Origin: Alphaproteobacteria bacterium
Lineage (GTDB): Bacteria > Pseudomonadota > Alphaproteobacteria > ATCC43930 > CGMCC-115725
Direction: 5' to 3'
DNA: 5,882 bases
NCBI GenBank assembly: GCA_028866355.1
Contig: JAGWIH010000154.1
Location: 1-5,882, forward strand
Of this stretch, positions 1 through 3,826 are shown piece by piece. The notes beneath the pieces were generated by a model. It was given only the letters and a program-made list of their open reading frames with translations, ran no database searches and was not told the DNA's origin. A program made the position numbers and the translations under genes. Within the stretch, counting starts at the first letter, position 1, and each line of letters begins with the position of its first letter.

Positions 1-1083
1 GACGGAGAGGTCGTGCAGAAGGGCGACGTGCTGCTGCGTATCGCCAACACGGGCGCCGAGGCGGCCTATCGCGACAGCCGCATCCAGGCGATGACGCTCA
101 AGGCGATGATCGCGCGACTGACCGCCGAAAGCGAAGACAAGACACCCGATTTTCCGGCTGACGTCGTGAAGGACGCGCCCCAGATCATCGACAGCGAGCG
201 CGCGCTCTACAACACACAGATCGCGCAGTTCAAAACCGCCATCGGCGTGCTCAACGATCAGCTGACGCAACGTCAGCAGGACATTGCCGCGTTGAAGACG
301 AAGCAGGTCGCGCTAACCCGCGCATTAGCGCTCGCCAAGAAAGAGCGCGATATCACCGCACCGCTGGTTGAGAAAGGCGCCGCCGCGCAGCTCGATCTGG
401 TCAAGATCGACCAGCAGGTGAACGACCTCGAGGGCCAAATGGCCGAGGCCGAAGCCAACCTGCCCAAGGCCCAGGCGGCGCGCGACGAGGCCCAGCGCAG
501 CATTCAGGAAAAGATCGACGAGTTTCGTTCCGATGCGCGCGCCGAACTCAACCGCCACGAGGCCGAGTTCCAGGCGCTGACCCAAAAGGCGTTTGCCGAA
601 AAGGATCGCGTGCAGCGCACCGAGGTTCGCTCGCCGGTGCGCGGCGTCATCAAGGACATCAAGGTGAACACGATCGGCGGCGCGATTCAGCCTGGCCAGG
701 ATCTGGTCGAAATCGTGCCGCTCGACGATACGCTGCTGCTCGAAGCGAAAATCCGCCCGTCGGATGTCGCGTTCCTGCATCCGGGTCAGGACGCGACGAT
801 CAAGATCACCGCGTATGATTTCGCAGTCTATGGTGGCCTCAAGGCGAAAGTCGAACGGATCAGCGCCGACAGCATCAGCGAACGCGACGGCGACCGTTCG
901 CAAACGTTCTTCCGCGTGATGTTGCGGACTGACAAGAATTTCCTCGGAACGCAGGCGCATCCGCTGCCGATCATGCCGGGCATGACGGCGCAGGTCGAAA
1001 TCCTGAACGGCCATCGCACCGTGCTCGGCTACCTGTTGAAGCCGATTCTCGACGCCAAAAGCACGGCGCTGACCGAGCGCTGA
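1..1083 (+). CDS. HlyD-family type I secretion periplasmic adaptor subunit (5'-truncated by window edge)
   Basis: This is the membrane fusion subunit of a type I secretion system; it links an inner-membrane ABC exporter to a TolC-like outer-membrane channel. The frame is open from base 1 and enters as DGEVVQKGDVLLRI, the first half of a lipoyl (biotinyl-like) domain, so the GTG at 13 is internal. About 360 residues are present; family members are usually about 430-470, so the cytoplasmic tail, the membrane helix and the start of the lipoyl domain are missing. A long coiled-coil hairpin covers roughly residues 60-205, with the LapC/HlyD-like turn LVEKGAAAQLDLVKIDQQVN. The second lipoyl half follows (VRSPVRGVIKDIKV, GGAIQPGQDLVEIVP), then the beta-barrel with LPIMPGMTAQVEIL near the end. 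An ABC ATPase gene is expected upstream, outside the window. The coiled coil looks closer to LapC-type adhesin exporters than to E. coli HlyD, but that is an impression. Family call is secure; substrate unknown. Confidence 0.95.
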   Translation, partial: DGEVVQKGDVLLRIANTGAEAAYRDSRIQAMTLKAMIARLTAESEDKTPDFPADVVKDAPQIIDSERALYNTQIAQFKTAIGVLNDQLTQRQQDIAALKTKQVALTRALALAKKERDITAPLVEKGAAAQLDLVKIDQQVNDLEGQMAEAEANLPKAQAARDEAQRSIQEKIDEFRSDARAELNRHEAEFQALTQKAFAEKDRVQRTEVRSPVRGVIKDIKVNTIGGAIQPGQDLVEIVPLDDTLLLEAKIRPSDVAFLHPGQDATIKITAYDFAVYGGLKAKVERISADSISERDGDRSQTFFRVMLRTDKNFLGTQAHPLPIMPGMTAQVEILNGHRTVLGYLLKPILDAKSTALTER

Positions 1084-1093
1084 CCGCCGCCTT

Positions 1094-1108
1094 TTAATAC
1101 TTCGCTAA
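1094..1108. promoter_or_regulatory. Candidate CtrA-like box upstream of cpaA
   Basis: The bases read TTAA, seven bases, then CTAA followed by C. This differs at one position from the alphaproteobacterial CtrA consensus TTAA-N7-TTAAC. It lies in the 48-bp gap between the adaptor stop and the cpaA start, ending 23 bp before the ATG. CtrA is known to control pilus, flagellar and cell-cycle genes in Caulobacter and relatives, so a site before a prepilin peptidase would make sense. Such a short motif can occur by chance, and no clear -10 element was found beside it. Confidence 0.25.
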
Positions 1109-1131
1109 CCAAGCCCGTTGATGATCCGGCC

Positions 1132-1656
1132 ATGGATCATCCGTGGGCTTTCGCGCATCTCGGATTGGGTGGTGAGGCGGCGCTTGCCGTCTACGTCATC
1201 GCGCTCGTCATGGCGGGCGTCAGCGATTTCCGCACGTTGCGCATCCCCAATTGGCTGACCGGCGCGCTCGCGCTGGCGTTTCCAATCGCCGCGCTGGTTT
1301 CGGGACAGCCTGTCGACTGGCTGTCGCATGTCGGCGCCGGCGCGGCGGTGTTCGCCGTGGCTGCCGTGTTGTTTGCCCTGCGCCTGATGGGCGGCGGCGA
1401 CGTCAAGCTGTTGGCGGCGACCGCGTTGTGGGTGGGTCTCGGGCAGCTGCTGCCGTTTCTCGTACTCGTCGCGCTGGTCGGCGGCGTGTTCGCGCTGGTG
1501 TGCGTGATGCTGCGTCATCCGTTCGTGCAGACGGCGATATTGGCGACGCTCCGTCGGCTACCGGTCTTCGCGCACAAGAATCTGCCCATCCCGTATGGCA
1601 TTCCGATCGCCGTTGCCGGCGTCCTGATGGCGCCAATGCTGCCGATCTTCAGCTGA
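1132..1656 (+). CDS. cpaA: A24-family prepilin peptidase, CpaA/TadV type
   Basis: This is an inner-membrane aspartic protease that would cleave the leader of Flp-type prepilins or pseudopilins at the cytoplasmic face. The protein has 174 residues and is nearly all hydrophobic segments (about five or six helices). Both family aspartates are present: Asp32 in SDFRTLRIPNWL, the usual D-x5-IPN context, and Asp90 in the MGGGDVKLL motif (GxGD). The last loop has PIPYGIPIAVAG, also typical. The N-terminal Cys-rich and methylase region of PilD-type enzymes is absent, which fits the short CpaA/TadV group of tight-adherence pili. The ATG at 1132 gives the expected length and topology, though no strong Shine-Dalgarno precedes it. 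It lies 48 bp after the adaptor gene on the same strand and converges on the next gene, with 7 bp between the two stops. No other tad/cpa genes are in the window, so the substrate pilin must be elsewhere. Confidence 0.93.
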   Translation: MDHPWAFAHLGLGGEAALAVYVIALVMAGVSDFRTLRIPNWLTGALALAFPIAALVSGQPVDWLSHVGAGAAVFAVAAVLFALRLMGGGDVKLLAATALWVGLGQLLPFLVLVALVGGVFALVCVMLRHPFVQTAILATLRRLPVFAHKNLPIPYGIPIAVAGVLMAPMLPIFS

Positions 1657-1663
1657 ATTCGGC

Positions 1664-2014
1664 TCAAGTGTCGTTGGTGACGATCAACCGGTGGGTGGCC
1701 GGGTAGAAGACCGTCACGCCGCCGTCAAAGGTGCAATAGGCAAAGCCCGAGACATCGAGTCCGGACGCGGTGACGTGGTCGCCGCTGATGCCGTGCGACG
1801 CCACTGCGTGGTCGGTGACGACCGCCAAGCTGCTGCCGCTGCCGTCGAGAATCACGATCTCATTGTGCGCATCGGGCAGGAGATCGGCGAGGGACAGCGA
1901 CAGGGTCGCGGCCGCCGCGGAATTCTCGGTCGCGCCGGTGGGTGCATCGAGCCCGCCGAGTGCGATCGGCTCGTCGCCGACCGTGATGCCGGGAACGCGA
2001 ATGCCGGTGCTCAT
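1664..2014 (-). CDS. Small hypothetical protein resembling a single beta-rich adhesin module
   Basis: I do not recognise a named family for this 116-residue protein. It is favoured over the overlapping plus-strand frame because its codons end mostly in G or C and it gives a balanced, Arg-poor protein, whereas the plus frame gives Arg/Gly/Ala-rich text typical of antisense reading. The protein is acidic, rich in Gly, Ser, Thr, Val and Asp, and has one Cys (Cys94). It lacks an N-terminal signal peptide and any membrane helix. The pattern LSLADLL, then NEIVILDGSGSSLAVVTD, then DVSGFAYCTFDGGVTVFY and HRLIVTND resembles repeat modules I associate with large type I-secreted (RTX/VCBS-type) adhesins. 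No RTX nonapeptide is seen. Type I substrates carry a C-terminal rather than an N-terminal signal, so export by the neighbouring adaptor's system is possible but unproven. ATG at 2014 is the only reasonable start before the in-frame stop at 2066-2068; a GGAG lies unusually close to it. Confidence 0.7.
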   Translation of the reverse strand: MSTGIRVPGITVGDEPIALGGLDAPTGATENSAAAATLSLSLADLLPDAHNEIVILDGSGSSLAVVTDHAVASHGISGDHVTASGLDVSGFAYCTFDGGVTVFYPATHRLIVTNDT

Positions 2015-2125
2015 TCTCCGCGGTCCGCTGGTGATGGTTAACGCCGCTACCCTGACACGGAGAAATTAACCGCACAAAAGGAATTCCAGGCAATCCTATA
2101 CAGCCTGATGTGATTTCAGACGGCG
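2015..2125. promoter_or_regulatory. Divergent intergenic region
   Basis: This 111-bp spacer separates the minus-strand small gene from the plus-strand RHH-PAS gene and must hold the start signals for both. It is more AT-rich than the flanking coding DNA in its middle part. A TATACA at 2097-2102 could serve as a -10 element for the plus-strand gene, but no TTGACA-like hexamer sits 16-18 bp upstream of it. The clearest structure is the inverted repeat listed separately. I see no convincing minus-strand promoter. Confidence 0.35.
2036..2071. repeat. Inverted repeat GGTTAA-N24-TTAACC, candidate operator
   Basis: GGTTAA at 2036-2041 is repeated in inverted orientation as TTAACC at 2066-2071, with 24 bp between. 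The first copy extends into the palindrome GTTAAC. The repeat sits between two divergent genes, one of which encodes a protein with a ribbon-helix-helix DNA-binding fold. Ribbon-helix-helix proteins often bind short inverted or direct repeats near their own gene, so autoregulation is a reasonable guess. Arms of six bases also occur by chance. Confidence 0.25.
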
Positions 2126-2743
2126 ATGGACATGGCGGACGGTGGAATTACGACGGGTTGGGCCGGCGGCCGCTTGCAGCAACGCATCCTGCAGGTCGCC
2201 GGTCGGCGTTACTCGCTGCGGCTCGAGACCTGCTACTGGGAGACACTGACGGCGATCGCGGCGCGCCGGCGCCAGCGGCTCAACCGGCTCGTCGCCGAAA
2301 TCGCGGCGCTTGCCGAAGACGTAAACCTGGCGGCGCGATTGCGGGTGTTCTGTCTTGAAGAGTCGCGCCAGGCGGCGCAGGCGCGCGAATTCGCAATCGA
2401 CCGAACCAGCGTCCTCGATTTGATCGAGAGCGCGCCGGTGCCGGCGCTCGCGGTCGATGCAAGCGGACGAATCATGACGGTCAATGCGGCCGTTTTGGCT
2501 TGGCTCGGCGCAGCAGCGGAACCGCTGATGGGCGCGCCGCTGCTCCGCCATTTCCGGTTCCACTGCCGGGCGGGCTGCACCGTCGAAACCCTATGGAAGG
2601 AACTGGGGCGTGGATGGACTGTGGCCGAAAGCGCGCGGATGATTCACATCGCGCCGGGTCGCGTGCTGGCCGTGAACGCGCGGCTGGTGCCGGTAGTCGT
2701 GACACGCGGTCGACCGCTGTGCATCGTTTGGGTCACAAAATAG
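2126..2743 (+). CDS. Ribbon-helix-helix (RHH_4-like) and PAS domain protein, putative transcriptional or signalling regulator
   Basis: The 205-residue soluble protein has two parts. Residues about 17-80 carry a ribbon-helix-helix pattern of the RHH_4 (PF13467) type: a beta strand in GRRYSLRLE, then CYWETLTAIAARR, then LNRLVAEIAA, ending with NLAARLRVFCLEESR. This family is common in alphaproteobacteria and is presumed to bind DNA as a dimer. Residues about 94-200 look like a PAS sensor fold: SVLDLIESAPVPALAVDASG, then IMTVNAAVLAWLG and a C-terminal strand ending CIVWVTK. The PAS part contains HCRAGC (Cys147 and Cys151), a CX3C pair that could be redox- or metal-sensitive; the ligand is unknown. 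No kinase, GGDEF or other output domain follows, so output would be through the N-terminal domain. ATG 2126 is used; ATG 2132 in the same frame is an alternative because neither has a strong Shine-Dalgarno. The targets are unknown. Confidence 0.85.
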   Translation: MDMADGGITTGWAGGRLQQRILQVAGRRYSLRLETCYWETLTAIAARRRQRLNRLVAEIAALAEDVNLAARLRVFCLEESRQAAQAREFAIDRTSVLDLIESAPVPALAVDASGRIMTVNAAVLAWLGAAAEPLMGAPLLRHFRFHCRAGCTVETLWKELGRGWTVAESARMIHIAPGRVLAVNARLVPVVVTRGRPLCIVWVTK

Positions 2744-2786
2744 CCACGCAAATTTTAGCAGTGTGCCGAACGACAGCGCGTACGAC

Positions 2787-2801
2787 TTAGCAATGCGTTA
2801 A
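2787..2801. promoter_or_regulatory. Candidate CtrA-like box upstream of the LapG-like protease gene
   Basis: The plus strand reads TTAG, seven bases (CAATGCG), then TTAA; the minus strand therefore reads TTAA-N7-CTAA, the same one-mismatch form of the CtrA consensus seen before cpaA. It lies in the 106-bp gap after the RHH-PAS gene and ends 48 bp before the protease start, a usual place for a regulator site. A short direct repeat of AATGCG (2792-2797 and 2800-2805) overlaps it. The rest of this gap shows no terminator. Confidence 0.25.
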
Positions 2802-2849
2802 TGCGGTCGTCCGTAGCGTTGGCCTTGGACCCAAGAACCAAGGTGCGAC

Positions 2850-3590
2850 ATGCGCGGACGCGCGGCAGCGGTCGGAATGATGCTTGGCGCATTGCTGAGT
2901 GTCGCATCGCCGGCTGCCGTTCCCGGGCAAGAAGTCGCATCACTGTCGCCGCCGATGCCGCTGCAAACACCGCCGGCGCTCCCGATGTTCGGCCGGCATC
3001 AAATCCACTATGCCGGATTGGGACCGTTCGCGCGTTGGGGTGCGTTGTTGGCGCGTTGGCAGAATCAACAAGAAGACGCGGCCGAGTCATGTATTTCGGC
3101 ACGCGACAACGCACCGCCGTGCCCGCCGCGTGAATGGATCGATTTGATTGCGCGGTTTCGCGGCAAGCCGTTGCGCGCGCAGATCGACGCCGTGAACGCC
3201 GCGATCAACGCGCATCCGTACGTTTCGGCACTCGACAATTGGGGCGATCCCGCGCGCTGGGAGACCCCGTTCGAATTCATGCGCCGCAACGGTCAGTGCC
3301 AGGATTACGCGATCGCCAAATTTCTGCTGCTGCGCGCGCTCGGCGTTTCCGACGATGCGATGCGTCTCGTCGTGCTGCGCGACGTTTACCGTCAAGTCGA
3401 TCACGCGGTGCTGGTCGTCACCGTCGACGGGCAGAGCTTGATGCTGGACAACCTGGCGTCGCGCGTCGTTTCGGCGGCGTCCAACCCGAATTACCGGGCG
3501 TACTATTCGATTAACGAAGCCGGCTGGTGGATGTACCTGCCAAGCCCGCTGACCCCGCAAACCCTCAGCCGGCAGGTGGCGGCTCGATAA
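2850..3590 (+). CDS. Exported transglutaminase-like cysteine peptidase (BTLCP/LapG family, Peptidase_C93)
   Basis: The 246-residue protein starts with a signal peptide (MRGRAAAVGMMLGALLSVAS, cleavage probably near residues 20-27), so it should act in the periplasm. The catalytic domain (residues about 95-235) has the family triad: Cys150 in NGQCQDYAIAKF, His185 in QVDHAVLVV and Asp200 in LMLDNLASR, with spacings close to LapG. LapG cleaves the N-terminal retention module of giant type I-secreted adhesins, freeing the cell from the surface. In LapG the residues flanking the Cys (Asp134 and Glu136 in Pseudomonas fluorescens) bind calcium needed for activity; here both are Gln (149 and 151), while the following Asp152 is kept. 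Cys81 and Cys91 before the domain could form a disulfide. AAGG at 2840-2843, six bases before the ATG, supports this start. The HlyD adaptor nearby fits a LapG-like role, but no adhesin or LapD homologue is in the window, so the substrate is unknown. Confidence 0.9.
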   Translation: MRGRAAAVGMMLGALLSVASPAAVPGQEVASLSPPMPLQTPPALPMFGRHQIHYAGLGPFARWGALLARWQNQQEDAAESCISARDNAPPCPPREWIDLIARFRGKPLRAQIDAVNAAINAHPYVSALDNWGDPARWETPFEFMRRNGQCQDYAIAKFLLLRALGVSDDAMRLVVLRDVYRQVDHAVLVVTVDGQSLMLDNLASRVVSAASNPNYRAYYSINEAGWWMYLPSPLTPQTLSRQVAAR

Positions 3591-3653
3591 GGCGACGCTA
3601 GGGTTAGCGTGTCGGTTGCGCTTTACGCGTGTAAAAATCACGGACGGTAAGAG

Positions 3654-3676
3654 CTAAAAACCGGCCTATCGGGCCG
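3654..3676 (-). terminator. Possible minus-strand intrinsic terminator
   Basis: Read on the minus strand, a five-base-pair GC stem (CGGCC/GGCCG, five-base loop) is followed by G and then TTTTT. This has the form of a Rho-independent terminator. On the plus strand the stem is followed by AATTGG, so it would not end the protease transcript well. No minus-strand gene lies to its right in this window, so if real it would stop antisense transcription coming out of the M23 gene. The stem is short. Confidence 0.25.
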
Positions 3677-3695
3677 AATTGGCTTGCTTATTTGG

Positions 3696-3721
3696 CCGCA
3701 AATCCGGTACGGTTTTTGCGG
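3696..3721. repeat. Perfect 7-bp inverted repeat with inner 3-bp stem
   Basis: CCGCAAA (3696-3702) pairs with TTTGCGG (3715-3721), and inside it CCG (3704-3706) pairs with CGG (3710-3712) around a GTA loop. The result is one of the two strongest hairpins in the spacer before the M23 gene. The right arm includes a run of five T, so it may be a weak terminator for the protease transcript, an operator, or part of a folded leader. Confidence 0.4.
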
Positions 3722-3730
3722 TGAATGGCG

Positions 3731-3753
3731 GCGGGTTCGGAGCGACGACCCGC
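3731..3753. repeat. GC-rich inverted repeat GCGGGT/ACCCGC
   Basis: GCGGGT (3731-3736) pairs with ACCCGC (3748-3753). Inside it, TCG and CGA can pair further around a GAG loop, leaving a two-base bulge. It lies ten bases after the preceding hairpin and about 75 bp before the M23 start. There is no T run after it, so it is not an intrinsic terminator. It could be part of an RNA leader or a protein-binding site. Confidence 0.35.
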
Positions 3754-3826
3754 ACGCGTCAAGCCGGCGTAGACCGGTAGACAGGGACGGCAAGCGCCGC
3801 AGACCTTCCATTCTCCGAGTTTTTAG

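Larger units (their letters stand above)
3591..3826. other. Hairpin-rich intergenic region, possible structured leader or small RNA
   Basis: This 236-bp spacer has no convincing reading frame but has a series of short inverted repeats: ACGCTA/TAGCGT (3595-3610), CGGCC/GGCCG (3662-3676), CCGCAAA/TTTGCGG enclosing CCG/CGG (3696-3721), GCGGGT/ACCCGC (3731-3753), CCGG/CCGG (3764-3777) and CGGC/GCCG (3788-3799). It must also carry the promoter of the M23-bactofilin pair and the end of the protease transcript, but I could not fix a -35/-10 pair. The hairpins from 3662 onward could form a folded 5' leader or a small RNA. High GC content makes some short stems likely by chance. Confidence 0.4.

Noticed and set aside
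13..15. GTG as the start of the HlyD adaptor
   Set aside because: The codons before it (DGEV) continue the lipoyl motif and the frame is open to the window edge, so the gene starts upstream.
325..1014. Long minus-strand open frame (229 codons) opposite the HlyD adaptor
   Set aside because: It lies fully inside a well-supported family member and its product is rich in Arg, Asp, His and Leu with no recognisable motif, as expected for antisense reading of GC-rich coding DNA.
1081..1131. Terminator after the HlyD adaptor gene
   Set aside because: TTTT is present at 1092-1095, but no stable hairpin precedes it; read-through into cpaA is possible.
1691..2041. Plus-strand open frame overlapping the small minus-strand gene
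   Set aside because: Its product is Arg/Gly/Ala/Asp-rich with no secondary-structure pattern, while the minus-strand reading gives an ordinary beta-rich protein with G/C third positions.
2097..2102. TATACA as a -10 promoter element for the RHH-PAS gene
   Set aside because: Only four of six bases match and no -35 hexamer lies at the right distance; mentioned under the intergenic region only.
3087..3641. Minus-strand open frame opposite the cysteine peptidase
   Set aside because: It covers the conserved catalytic region of the plus-strand gene and its product has an antisense-like composition without motifs.
3728..3756. tRNA-like element around GGTTCGGAGC
   Set aside because: The GGTTCG resembles a T-loop start, but no acceptor stem, anticodon arm or D arm of the right geometry can be drawn.
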